NCBI RefSeq assembly: GCF_001673315.1
Contig: NZ_LZLQ01000148.1
Location: 1-64,000, forward strand
Direction: 5' to 3'
Source of the DNA: Mycobacterium asiaticum
GTDB taxonomy: Bacteria > Actinomycetota > Actinomycetes > Mycobacteriales > Mycobacteriaceae
Length of the DNA stretch: 64,000 nt
Within the stretch, counting starts at the first letter, position 1; the number at the start of each line of letters is the position of its first letter. The notes under the pieces are model-generated. The model saw nothing but the letters and a program-made list of their open reading frames with translations. It ran no database searches and was not told where the DNA came from. Shown piece after piece: positions 24,429 through 33,006 of the stretch. A program made the position numbers and the translations under genes.

Positions 24429-25928
24429 ATGGTCATGTGCTCGGTACCGCGGATGGTTGAAACGGTTAGCCGCACAGATCTTGGCGTGGCGTTCGAGGAA
24501 CTCGATGCCAAAATTCGCGCGGGCATGAAGGCCTATGCGATTCCGGGTGTCGCGGTTGCTGTGTGGGCCGGCGGGCAAGAGTACGTCAAAGGCTATGGTG
24601 TCACCAATGTCGACCATCCGTTGCCTGTCGACGGCGACACCGTATTCCGAATCGGTTCTACTACAAAAACTTTCACGGCCACGGTGATGATGCGGCTGGT
24701 CGAGCAGGGCAAGGTCGACCTGGATTCACCTGTGCGCAGGTACATCCCCGATTTCGCGGTGGCCGACGAGTCCGTCAGCGCCGTCGTTACCGTGCGCCAA
24801 CTGCTCAACCACACTGGTGGCTGGGATGGTCGCAATGGGCAGGACTTCGGGCGCGGCGATGATGCGGTGGCGCGCTACGTCAAGGCGATGACACGTTTTC
24901 CGCAGCTGACGCCTCCGGGAACTGCGTTCGCGTACAACAACTCTGGTCTTGTGGTGGCGGGCCGCATCATCGAGCTTGTCGCCGGAACAATCTACGAGGA
25001 CGCGGTGAAGAGGCTGCTGATCGATCCGCTGCAGCTGGCCCACACCCGCTACTTCTCCGACCAGATCATCGGTCTGAATGTGGCCGCGTCACACAAGGTG
25101 GTCGATGACAAATCCTTTGTGGAACCCATTGTGGAACCCACCGTGCAACCCATTGTGGATACCGACTTCTGGGCATTCCCGCGCAGCTGCAACCCCACCG
25201 GCGGGTTGATGTCCACAGCGCGTGATCAGCTGCGCTACGCACAATTTCATCTCGGCGACGGCACGGCGCCTAACGGCGAGCAACTCCTGAGCCGACAGTC
25301 GCTGCAGACAATGCGCTCGAACCCGGGAGCGGGCGGAACATTGTGGGTCGAGCTGACCGGGATGGGCGTGAGCTGGATGCTGCGGCCCTCCGCGGAAAAC
25401 GTGACCATTGTTGAGCACGGCGGGACTTGGAAGGGGCAACGCTCCGGTTTCTTCATGGTGCCCGATCGCAGCTTCGCCATGACGGTGCTGACCAACTCTG
25501 ATGGCGGATTTCACATGATCAACGACCTTTTCGCCAGCGACTGGGCGTTGCGCAGATTCGCCGGGGTCACCAACCTGCCTGCCACACCGCAACGCCTTAG
25601 CGCCGCCGAGCTTGCGCCCTACGAAGGCCGCTACATCGCCGAGCAGGTCTCCCAAGATGGCAGCCGCGAGCAAACGGTGATCGAATTCCGGGCGAGGGAC
25701 GGCCAACTCGCCGGAACCATGAGCATGGGCGATGGCACCCCGGATAGCCAAAATTGCGTCGAACTGGGCTTCGCCTTCTACCGCCCCGAATTCGGGCTCG
25801 ACCTTGGACCCGACAACAAGCCCACCGGAAGCCGATCCAACTTCGTCCGCGGACCTGACGGCAACGTCGTCTGGTTCTGTAGCCTCCACGGGCGCCTGTT
25901 CCGACGCGAACAGTCACAGCGTCGATGA
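24429..25928 (+). CDS. Serine hydrolase, class C beta-lactamase/esterase fold
   Basis: About 499 residues with the complete catalytic set of the beta-lactamase/DD-peptidase-like family: SxxK as S77-T-T-K80, YxN as Y169-N-N171 and the HxG triad HGG starting at H330. A C-terminal domain (LAPYEGRYIAEQ onward, about 400-499) resembles the lipocalin-like module often attached to such esterases. No convincing signal peptide is present; three nearby ATGs (24429, 24435, 24453) are possible starts. A 12-bp in-frame repeat makes a VEPIVEPTVQPIVD stretch at about 231-244. Likely an esterase or D-aminopeptidase rather than a true beta-lactamase. Confidence 0.88.
   Translation: MVMCSVPRMVETVSRTDLGVAFEELDAKIRAGMKAYAIPGVAVAVWAGGQEYVKGYGVTNVDHPLPVDGDTVFRIGSTTKTFTATVMMRLVEQGKVDLDSPVRRYIPDFAVADESVSAVVTVRQLLNHTGGWDGRNGQDFGRGDDAVARYVKAMTRFPQLTPPGTAFAYNNSGLVVAGRIIELVAGTIYEDAVKRLLIDPLQLAHTRYFSDQIIGLNVAASHKVVDDKSFVEPIVEPTVQPIVDTDFWAFPRSCNPTGGLMSTARDQLRYAQFHLGDGTAPNGEQLLSRQSLQTMRSNPGAGGTLWVELTGMGVSWMLRPSAENVTIVEHGGTWKGQRSGFFMVPDRSFAMTVLTNSDGGFHMINDLFASDWALRRFAGVTNLPATPQRLSAAELAPYEGRYIAEQVSQDGSREQTVIEFRARDGQLAGTMSMGDGTPDSQNCVELGFAFYRPEFGLDLGPDNKPTGSRSNFVRGPDGNVVWFCSLHGRLFRREQSQRR
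25119..25154 (+). repeat. In-frame 12-bp tandem repeat inside the serine hydrolase
   Basis: Three 12-bp units (25119-25130, 25131-25142, 25143-25154) of the type GTGGAACCCATT encode repeated VEPI / VEPT / VQPI. Being a multiple of three, copy changes would keep the frame. Confidence 0.85.
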
Positions 25929-26047
25929 ATTCTTCAGCGCAGGCCCCGCGCGTCGAATCGGCGTTCGCTACTGCAGTGCTCGGTGGTGCACGACGAGCCC
26001 ATCATCGCGTCATAGGTCGCGGCCGCCGGCACGGCTAAGGTGGGCCG

Positions 26048-27010
26048 ATGCCCCGCACCGACGACGACGACTGGGATCTGACCTCTGGTGTCGGCGTCAC
26101 CGCGACCATCGTCGCGGCGGGGCGTGCAATGGCCACCAAGGATCCGCGCGGTTTGATCAAAGATCCGTTCGCCGAACCTCTGGTACGTGCGGTCGGGCTG
26201 GATATGTTCACCAAGCTGATGGACGGCGACCTCGACATGTCGACGATCGCGCGGGTCGCGCCAACCGTGGCGCGGGCGATGGTCGACGGAAACGCAGTCC
26301 GCACGAAGTACTTTGACGATTACTTCCGCAATGCCATCGACCTGGGGCTCCGGCAGGTGGTGATCCTCGCGGCGGGGCTGGATGCCCGGGCCTACCGTCT
26401 GCCGTGGCCGACCGGGACAGTCGTGTACGAAATCGATCAACCACAAGTGCTGCAGTTCAAGACGACGACCTTGGCTGATCTGGGCGTCGAACCCACCGCC
26501 ACCCAGCGCGTTGTCCCCATCGACCTGCGCGCAGACTGGCTGGCGGCATTGCAAGCCGCCGGGTTTGACTCGACAGCACCGACAGCGTGGCTGGCCGAGG
26601 GGCTACTCATCTATCTGAAGCCGGATAGCCAAGACCGGCTGTTCGACGACATCACCGCCCTCAGCGCGCCCGGGAGCATGGTAGCCACCGAATTCGTCAC
26701 GGGCATCGTCGGTTTCGACGCCGAGCGAGCGCACACCATATCCAACCCGTTCCGCGACCATGGCATCGACGTCGACTTAGCCTCGTTGGTCTACACCGGC
26801 CAGCGCAATCACGTCCTCGACTACCTCGGTGCCAAGGGCTGGCAGCTCGAAGGGGTGCCGTTAGCAGAACTGTTCCGGCGCAGCGGCCTCCGTGTGCCCG
26901 CGCCAGAAGACGATGACACCATCTTCATCAGCGGCCGCCTGTCGGACCAGCCGAGGGCGGGCACCGTGTCCGTCGTGCCAACGGAACGCGCCGAGAAGGG
27001 AGGACTGTGA
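26048..27010 (+). CDS. SAM-dependent methyltransferase (mycobacterial LCMT-like family), copy 1
   Basis: A 320-residue class I methyltransferase of the leucine-carboxyl-methyltransferase-like family that is expanded in mycobacteria. Family hallmarks: N-terminal DDDWDLTSGVGVTATIVAAG, the DPFAEPLVRAVG segment, the SAM-binding VVILAAGLDARAYRLPWP (about 107-124) and YEIDQPQVLQFK (acidic ribose-binding residue). Substrates of most members are unknown; a carboxyl or O-methylation role is inferred only from the family. It overlaps the next gene, a clear paralogue, at the stop/start junction. Confidence 0.93.
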   Translation: MPRTDDDDWDLTSGVGVTATIVAAGRAMATKDPRGLIKDPFAEPLVRAVGLDMFTKLMDGDLDMSTIARVAPTVARAMVDGNAVRTKYFDDYFRNAIDLGLRQVVILAAGLDARAYRLPWPTGTVVYEIDQPQVLQFKTTTLADLGVEPTATQRVVPIDLRADWLAALQAAGFDSTAPTAWLAEGLLIYLKPDSQDRLFDDITALSAPGSMVATEFVTGIVGFDAERAHTISNPFRDHGIDVDLASLVYTGQRNHVLDYLGAKGWQLEGVPLAELFRRSGLRVPAPEDDDTIFISGRLSDQPRAGTVSVVPTERAEKGGL

Positions 27011-27933
27011 TGCGCAAGGACGACGATAGCTGGGACCTGGCCAGCCATGTTGGCGCGACCGCCACGCTGGTGGCCGCGGGCCGCGCGAGGGCTACCAATT
27101 CGGCCGAGCCGTTGATCGAGGACCGGTTCGCCGAGCCGTTGGTCCGCGCGGTGGGTATCGAATTCCTTACCAGATGGGCCACCGGAGAGCTCTGCGCGTC
27201 CGACGTCGACCAGCCCGAAGCGGCCTGGGGTTTACAGCGAATGACCACCGAGTTGGTGGCCCGCACTCGCTACTTCGATCAGTTTCTCGCAGACGCGACA
27301 GCCGCAGGGATTCGGCAGGTGGTGATCCTGGCGTCCGGACTCGACGCGCGTGGCTACCGACTGCCGTGGCCGCCGGGCACGACGGTGTATGAGATCGATC
27401 AGCCGTACGTGTTGCAGTTCAAGGCCGAAACGTTGGCTCGGCTGGGAGCTGAACCGACAGCGGATCTACGGATGGTGCCGGTCGACCTGCGTCACGACTG
27501 GCCGGTCACGCTGCTCAGTAGCGGATTCGAGCCCGCGCTACCGACCGCCTGGATCGCCGAGGGACTGTTCGGTTATCTGCCTCCAGAAGCCCAGGATCGC
27601 CTGCTGGACAACGTCACCGACCTCAGCGCACCGGCAAGCCGGATGGCCATGGAGACGTTCGTGGGGTCTTCGGACCTGGACTCCGGGCGGGTTGAAGAGA
27701 TCATCCGCAGTGCGACTCGCACCTGGCGCGACCATGGATTCGACCTGGACATCTGGTCGCTGACCTATTCCGGGGCCCGCAGCGATGCTTCTGACTACCT
27801 CGACAACCACGGGTGGCGATCGGTAGGAACCACCGCGGCCCAGCTGCTGGCCGATCACGACCTTCCCGAAATGCCGGGCAATTTCGACGCGCCATCCGAC
27901 AAGCCCAGCTACTACATTTCCGTTCTCGCGTGA
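27007..27933 (+). CDS. SAM-dependent methyltransferase (mycobacterial LCMT-like family), copy 2
   Basis: A 308-residue paralogue of the preceding gene, with parallel motifs DDDSWDLASHVGATATLVAAG, DRFAEPLVRAVG, VVILASGLDARGYRLPWP and YEIDQPYVLQFK. A GTG at 27007 overlaps the previous stop by 4 bp and an ATG at 27010 overlaps it by 1 bp (TGATG); either gives coupled translation. The adjacent paralogues suggest a local duplication. The linkage to a glycosyltransferase-like gene 13 bp downstream hints at methylation of a glycan or its precursor, but this is inference. Confidence 0.93.
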   Translation: MMRKDDDSWDLASHVGATATLVAAGRARATNSAEPLIEDRFAEPLVRAVGIEFLTRWATGELCASDVDQPEAAWGLQRMTTELVARTRYFDQFLADATAAGIRQVVILASGLDARGYRLPWPPGTTVYEIDQPYVLQFKAETLARLGAEPTADLRMVPVDLRHDWPVTLLSSGFEPALPTAWIAEGLFGYLPPEAQDRLLDNVTDLSAPASRMAMETFVGSSDLDSGRVEEIIRSATRTWRDHGFDLDIWSLTYSGARSDASDYLDNHGWRSVGTTAAQLLADHDLPEMPGNFDAPSDKPSYYISVLA

Positions 27934-27946
27934 TACACGGGACCTA

Positions 27947-29179
27947 GTGGACAACAGCATGCGAATTCTGGCGGTAACGCGCGCTCACAATGCCGGTGAG
28001 ACCTTGGCCGATACTTTGGACTCGCTGGCCACCTTCTGCGACGACATCTACGCGATCGACGATCGCAGCACCGATGACACGCATAAGATCCTGGCGAATC
28101 ACACCGCAGTCACCAATGTTGTTCGCGCCCGGGCAGATCTACCCCCGACACCTTGGTTGATCCCCGAATCCACCGGGCTGGAGCTGCTGTACCGGATGGC
28201 CGATTTCTGTCGCCCGGACTGGATGGTGATGGTCGACGCCGACTGGATTTTCCAGATCGACATCGACATCCGTGAGGTGCTTGCGCGCACACCGGACGAC
28301 GTAGCGGCGCTGATGTGTCCGATGGTTTCCCGCTGGGATGATCCAAAGTACCCGGACATGGTGCCGGTGATGGGCACCGCCGAAGCGCTGCGCGGCCCGT
28401 TTTGGCGTTGGTACCCGGGTCTGTATGCCGGATCAAAGTTGATGCACAATTCGCACTGGCCGGCCAACATCACCGATCACGGCCGGATAGGGCAGCTGGA
28501 CGGAATTCGCCTGACGCACAACGGCTGGTCGACGCTGGACGAACGGATCTCGCGAGTAAACCACTACATGCGGCTCGACCCGGATTTTCGGCACAACTTC
28601 GGTGTGGCCTATGACCGATCGCTGTTGTTCGGCTACGCACTCGATGAGGTCAGCCTTCTCAAAGCGGACTACGAGCGGCGGGTGCGCGGCGACTTCGATC
28701 GGATCGAGCCGTCGCCACGGCTACCGATCGAGGCGGAGCCACGCGCGATCGGCCGCGGATACGGGACCCGCGCGGACGGTTTCCATCCCGGCGTCGACTT
28801 CGCGGCTGACCCCGGCTCCCCCATCTATGCCGTGATATCTGGAACCGTCTGCCGCGCAAGCGAAGTCGGTCACCTCTACTCAGTCATCATCTCGAACGGC
28901 GATACCGAAATGCATTATGTGTTTCGGCCCGGTGACGCCAGCGAATTGGCAGTGGGCGATGAAATACGTGCGGGGACCAAGATCGGTAGCCTCGGTGCGG
29001 AAGACCAATCATCCGACGGTTACCTGCATTTCGAGACGAGGGTGGGGCGTGCACACGTCAATCCGCTGCGGTATCTGGGCAACATGGGGCTACGGCCCTG
29101 GGCGCCACCGGGGCGCCTGCGCGCCGTATCGGGCAACTACCCGCCCGCCACACCATGCACAATCACTGCCGACGAGTGA
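27947..29179 (+). CDS. Glycosyltransferase family 2-like protein fused to a degenerate M23/LytM domain
   Basis: A 410-residue two-domain protein. Residues 5 to about 250 look like a GT-A glycosyltransferase: AVTRAHNAGETLADTLDSL, the nucleotide-site IDDRSTDDTHKIL and a DxD-type MVDADW (residues 95-100). Residues about 268-378 form a LytM/M23-type beta domain. H280 and D284 of the HxGxD zinc motif and H361 of the HLHFE motif are kept, but the first His of that motif is Tyr359. Catalytic hydrolysis is therefore doubtful while metal binding may persist. No signal peptide or membrane helix is seen. It follows two methyltransferases by 13 bp and overlaps the convergent unknown gene by 17 bp. Role unknown. 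Confidence 0.82.
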   Translation: MDNSMRILAVTRAHNAGETLADTLDSLATFCDDIYAIDDRSTDDTHKILANHTAVTNVVRARADLPPTPWLIPESTGLELLYRMADFCRPDWMVMVDADWIFQIDIDIREVLARTPDDVAALMCPMVSRWDDPKYPDMVPVMGTAEALRGPFWRWYPGLYAGSKLMHNSHWPANITDHGRIGQLDGIRLTHNGWSTLDERISRVNHYMRLDPDFRHNFGVAYDRSLLFGYALDEVSLLKADYERRVRGDFDRIEPSPRLPIEAEPRAIGRGYGTRADGFHPGVDFAADPGSPIYAVISGTVCRASEVGHLYSVIISNGDTEMHYVFRPGDASELAVGDEIRAGTKIGSLGAEDQSSDGYLHFETRVGRAHVNPLRYLGNMGLRPWAPPGRLRAVSGNYPPATPCTITADE

Positions 29180-30251
29180 TCTCGAGCAACCTCGGCGCGG
29201 CGCGTTGGGCAGTTCGTTGGCAAGCCTCGACCCTCTCCAGCAGACTGCGGCCGGCCCGGATCGTCGACCGGACCTCCTGCAGCAGTTTGGCGGGATGCTG
29301 CAGGTCCATCTCATGCAGTCCTCGGTAGCGGTCGATGCCGAAGCCCACCGTCTCGATACCAATTCCAAACGGCAGGGTCAAAGTTCGCAGCGCGTCAAAG
29401 TTCTGATACTCGACGAACGGCTGACCAGTTACTAAAAGACATCTCGATTGCCGCATATCCAGGGTCTGCGCGGTAAAGGTGAAGGTATCTGCGGAGGTGG
29501 CTCGGCGGTTGTTTGGATCGGGTGACGGTGCCTCGAGCAGAATGATCGGCAGCCCGAGGTCATTGCTGTCTTCGTCGAAGTGCCAGACCATCTGGCCCCG
29601 ATGCGGGTCACCGACCCGCTGCCGCCCGTGCCGTATTACCTCGCTGGTATCCACCCCGAACGCGTCGGCCGCGGCGGCCGCCAGCAGGTCGAATTCAGTA
29701 CGTGCGCCCGGGGCGCAGGACGCGACCGCGTCCTCTTCCGACGGCAATAACCGTCGGGAAGCGGCGGCCAGCACGATCTGACCGACGCGAATCTGCGCAG
29801 CTAAGTCTCGCGCCCACCGGGCCCGAAGCAAGTTCGAGTAACGTCCGGTACCGATCACCAGGATGTAGTCAAATGTTGTTTCAGCGGGCGTCGTTTCATC
29901 TGTAAGGCCGAGCTGTTGGGCCAGCATCGTGATCGTGTCCAGTTGCCCGTCCGGCAGGTCCAAGCGGGGGATCATCCATCTTGCCCCGCCATCGGCGTCT
30001 TGGCACTGCACCTGCTTCCCGCTTGGACGTGCTCTCGTCCGGCCCCGGTAATCCCATACCCCACTGAACTCGTCGAGGAAGGCCAGTCGGGCTGTCAGAT
30101 CGTCGTGCCGCGGGAAAACTCCGCCGAACATCTCCACCAACTGCACCAGCGCGTCATGAGCACTCCATGCGTCGACCTGCGTGCGCAGCGATGCCAAGAG
30201 CTCGCCATTGAAGTCGCCGCCACGCATCGGCGCTCCATTAGGATTGTTCAC
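29163..30251 (-). CDS. Uncharacterised protein, possibly DUF218/YdcF-like
   Basis: About 362 residues. Not firmly recognised. The middle has FDYILVIGTGRYSNLLRARWA and later IILLEAPS, SADTFTFTAQTL and LLVTGQPFVEYQNFDALRTL. That order (GxG-R segment, acidic turn, T/N-rich helix, VTxxxHxxR-like strand) resembles DUF218/SanA-YdcF proteins, some of which act on envelope carbohydrates; the key His is not clear. GTG at 30251 is chosen because AAGGAA lies 6 bases upstream, and longer starts would overlap the upstream epimerase gene. No signal peptide. It is in line with the epimerase gene (55 bp gap) and converges with the glycosyltransferase fusion. Confidence 0.6.
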   Translation of the reverse strand: MNNPNGAPMRGGDFNGELLASLRTQVDAWSAHDALVQLVEMFGGVFPRHDDLTARLAFLDEFSGVWDYRGRTRARPSGKQVQCQDADGGARWMIPRLDLPDGQLDTITMLAQQLGLTDETTPAETTFDYILVIGTGRYSNLLRARWARDLAAQIRVGQIVLAAASRRLLPSEEDAVASCAPGARTEFDLLAAAAADAFGVDTSEVIRHGRQRVGDPHRGQMVWHFDEDSNDLGLPIILLEAPSPDPNNRRATSADTFTFTAQTLDMRQSRCLLVTGQPFVEYQNFDALRTLTLPFGIGIETVGFGIDRYRGLHEMDLQHPAKLLQEVRSTIRAGRSLLERVEACQRTAQRAAPRLLEITRRQ

Positions 30252-30306
30252 GTCAAATTCCTTGTTCCCTGAACACGCAATAACATCCAATCCGTAATCG
30301 CGCGGC

Positions 30307-31290
30307 TCACAGGGGAGACACGACGCCGCTGAACCCGTCTTGTTCGTAGGCGTACTGAGGCTGATCCTTCGCCCATTGGATATAGCGGTCGATACCTTCC
30401 CAGATGCCGACTTCGGGCTTGAATCCGATGCTCTTCGCGAGATCAATATTGGCGGGGAAACGAGCAACTTCACCGGGGCGTGCCTCGCGACGTGCGATCT
30501 TGGCGTCGAATTCTCCGGCGATGTACTCGACGATGTCTCTCACCCGGGTGTTTTCGCCGCTCGCAAAATTGATCGCTTGACCACGAAGCGTCTTGCATTG
30601 CAATACAAGGTTGTATGCATTGACGATATCGCTTACGTACAGGTAGTCGCGTGTTGCCGAGCCGTCGCCGAAGATCGTGAGGTCTTCGCCGTTCATGGCC
30701 TGACGGACGAGTCGTGGAATGAGCGCACCGAATCGCCCGGTTTTCTGGCGCACCCCGAAGATGTTGAAAGGCCGAACAATCGTGACGTCAAGACCATAGG
30801 AGCGGTAGTAGGAGTAGCACAGCCGATCAGCCGCTGCCTTCGAGGCGCCGTAGGGGCTGTTTGGTCTCAGCTCCGCTGTCTCGTCCAGCAACTCGCCGTC
30901 CTGCAGATCATGTCCGTCGCCGTACACTTCGCACGTTGACACATAGATCAATCGGTTCTTATAGCGCCGTACCGCCTCCAGCACGTGGTAGGTACCCATG
31001 ACGTTGGTTTCGAGAAAGCTCTCTGGGTCACCGAGCGACTGGTCGACGTTGATATTGGCGGCCAGATGAAAAACAACGTGGTGCTCGCGCACCGCGCGAT
31101 GGACCGTTTCTCGATCGGTCACCGAACCCGAGATAAAGGCCGCTCGCTCGTGCGAACGAAAGTCGCTCATGTTGCGGGTCGCGCTCTTCGATGACGTATT
31201 CAGAACTGTGACCGAATGCCCGTCAGCCAGTAGTGACTCTGATAAATGACTGCCCTGGAAGCCTGCGCCCCCCGTGACAAGTATTTCCAT
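30307..31290 (-). CDS. NAD-dependent NDP-sugar epimerase/dehydratase
   Basis: A 327-residue extended SDR acting on nucleotide sugars. NAD motif TGGAGFQG is at 6-13, LAANINVDQS corresponds to the usual LAA segment, catalytic Ser/Thr are in VSTCEVYG (117-124) and the Tyr-Lys pair is Y147-x3-K151 in SPYGASKAAADRL. RPFNIFGVRQ and FGDGSATRDYLYVSD are standard substrate-region motifs of 4,6-dehydratases and UDP-glucuronate decarboxylase/epimerases. The precise sugar cannot be assigned. One 60-base line of this gene (30601-30660) is 47 % G+C, well below neighbours, pointing to acquisition. Confidence 0.9.
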   Translation of the reverse strand: MEILVTGGAGFQGSHLSESLLADGHSVTVLNTSSKSATRNMSDFRSHERAAFISGSVTDRETVHRAVREHHVVFHLAANINVDQSLGDPESFLETNVMGTYHVLEAVRRYKNRLIYVSTCEVYGDGHDLQDGELLDETAELRPNSPYGASKAAADRLCYSYYRSYGLDVTIVRPFNIFGVRQKTGRFGALIPRLVRQAMNGEDLTIFGDGSATRDYLYVSDIVNAYNLVLQCKTLRGQAINFASGENTRVRDIVEYIAGEFDAKIARREARPGEVARFPANIDLAKSIGFKPEVGIWEGIDRYIQWAKDQPQYAYEQDGFSGVVSPL

Positions 31291-31544
31291 CTAGTTCGCC
31301 CATCGCGTGTCATCGGAAAGTTGTGAGCTTAATCGATGTTCGCGGCCAAAATCAGCGTTCCGACTTGATACTAATAAGGAAAATTCTTTGAAAGTTCACA
31401 CCTGGCCGACCGCAGAGTGGTCTTGGGCCGGTTGACATTTCGGGTGCCGGCTACCCACCCGCCTGCCGGCCGCGCTTTGTCGGCCGAAGTAGGTGTGGCA
31501 AACCGCCGACACGTCAGCCGATACAACCTCGCTACCCTAAGCGC
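31291..31544. other. A+T-rich intergenic region
   Basis: This 254-bp gap between the divergently oriented epimerase and MOSC genes is relatively A+T-rich in its first half (line 31321-31380 is 43 % G+C by hand count) and returns to high G+C near the MOSC gene. I see no ORF, RNA gene or insertion sequence end. It is likely one border of the accessory block. Confidence 0.6.
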
Positions 31545-32219
31545 ATGGCAAACGTCCTGTCGGTCAACGTCGCTCGCGGCCGCCCGAATCCGGATCCGCG
31601 CGCCATGAAGAAAGTGACCGGCATCGACAAGGTCGCGACCACCGAACCCGTCCTGGTGCGAGCGCCCGGCCCGAAACGCGGCGGCCTGGGCAGTGGGCTG
31701 GTCGGCGACACAATCGGCAACAGTAAGTACCACGGCGGTGATGATCAGGCTGTCTACGCCTACGCCCGAGAAGATCTGGACGAGTGGGAAGGACGACTCG
31801 AACGCTCCCTCACCCATGGGATGTTCGGCGAGAACCTGACCACTACCGGTATGGACGTAACCGGCGCCAAGATCGGCGAGCGCTGGCGCATCGGCACCGA
31901 CGGCCTGCTGTTGGAAGTCTCCGCGCCGAGGACACCGTGCCGCACCTTCTCGGCATTCCTCGAGCTGAGTCATTGGATGAAGACGTTCACCAAGGCCGGT
32001 AAACCGGGCGCCTACTTCCGGGTGATCTCACCGGGAACCGTCCGAGCCGGCGATGACATCACCATCGACTATGTCCCCCAACACGACGTGACGATCGGCA
32101 TGGTCTTCCGCGCCAAGATGACGGAACCCGAACTCCTGCCCGGCTTGCTCGCCGCGGACGCCCTCTCAGAGGAATACAAGAACTACGTCCGTCGCCGGCT
32201 CGCGGTCCGGGAAAACTGA
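31545..32219 (+). CDS. MOSC domain-containing protein (YiiM-like)
   Basis: A 224-residue MOSC-domain protein of the YiiM type, which in E. coli reduces N-hydroxylated compounds with a molybdenum cofactor. Visible are KYHGGDDQAVYAYAREDLDEW (about 62-82), MFGENLTTTGMDV and the conserved cysteine in SAPRTPCRTF (about 126-135), the expected sulfur ligand to molybdenum. A C-terminal three-helix region (about 180-224) is the 3-alpha domain. ATG start. The modABC molybdate importer lies 4 kb away, a sensible functional neighbour. Confidence 0.9.
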   Translation: MANVLSVNVARGRPNPDPRAMKKVTGIDKVATTEPVLVRAPGPKRGGLGSGLVGDTIGNSKYHGGDDQAVYAYAREDLDEWEGRLERSLTHGMFGENLTTTGMDVTGAKIGERWRIGTDGLLLEVSAPRTPCRTFSAFLELSHWMKTFTKAGKPGAYFRVISPGTVRAGDDITIDYVPQHDVTIGMVFRAKMTEPELLPGLLAADALSEEYKNYVRRRLAVREN

Positions 32220-32255
32220 GCGGGCGCCCAGCCCGGCGCCGGTAGACTCGCCACA

Positions 32256-33005
32256 ATGCGCACCCAACTCCTGGAACCGGACAGTGAGGCGCCGGTGCGC
32301 GCGGACAGGTTCCGGATTCATGTGGACATCGCGGTAGTTGTCGCGGTGCTGGTGCTGACCAACCTGATCGCGCACTTCACCACAGCGTGGGCAGGCATCG
32401 CGACCGTCCCGGCGGCCGCCGTCGGGCTGGTTTTCCTGCTGCGGTGGCGGGGCCTGGAATGGGCCGAATTGGGTTTGGGGCGCGAACACTGGAAATCCGG
32501 CATGGGTTACGCCCTTGCCGCGGTAGCGCTGGTGGTGTCGGTGATTGGAGTCGGCGTCTTGTTGCCGATGACCCGACCAATGTTCCTGAACAACCACTAC
32601 GTCACTGTGTCCGGCGCGTTGATCGCCTCGATGGTCATCATTCCGCTGCAGACCGTCATCCCCGAGGAATTAGTTTTCCGCGGCGTTCTGCACGGCACGC
32701 TGCACCGAGCCTGGGGGTTTCGTGGCGTGGCACTGGCCGGATCGTTGCTGTTCGGGCTGTGGCACATCGCCACATCGCTTGGCCTGACCAGCAACAACGT
32801 TGGTTTTACGCGGCTCTTCGGCGGTGGCGTCTTCGGCATGCTGGCCGGTGTGACGCTCGCGGTACTCGCCACCGGCGCCGCGGGATTCGTCTTCAGCTGG
32901 CTGCGCAGGCGCAGTGGCAGCCTGATCGCGCCGATCGCGTTGCACTGGTCGCTGAACGGTGTGGGTGCCCTGGCCGCCGCACTGGTGTGGCAGCTCTCCG
33001 GCTGA
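32256..33005 (+). CDS. CPBP (CAAX-type) intramembrane metalloprotease, Rv1863c-like
   Basis: A 249-residue polytopic membrane protein of the CPBP/Abi family. The three catalytic motifs are in order: EExxxR as E137-E-L-V-F-R142, FxxxH ending at H170 in FGLWHIA, and HxxxN in LHWSLNG at about 234-238. Eight or so hydrophobic helices are visible. Homologues cleave prenylated or membrane peptides and sometimes give bacteriocin immunity. It corresponds to Rv1863c. Ends 1 bp before the convergent adhA. Confidence 0.92.
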   Translation: MRTQLLEPDSEAPVRADRFRIHVDIAVVVAVLVLTNLIAHFTTAWAGIATVPAAAVGLVFLLRWRGLEWAELGLGREHWKSGMGYALAAVALVVSVIGVGVLLPMTRPMFLNNHYVTVSGALIASMVIIPLQTVIPEELVFRGVLHGTLHRAWGFRGVALAGSLLFGLWHIATSLGLTSNNVGFTRLFGGGVFGMLAGVTLAVLATGAAGFVFSWLRRRSGSLIAPIALHWSLNGVGALAAALVWQLSG

Positions 33006-33006
33006 G

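Noticed and set aside
30252..30473. N-terminal extension of the DUF218-like gene
   Set aside because: It would overlap the 3' end of the epimerase gene on the same strand, and a good ribosome binding site supports the internal GTG at 30251.
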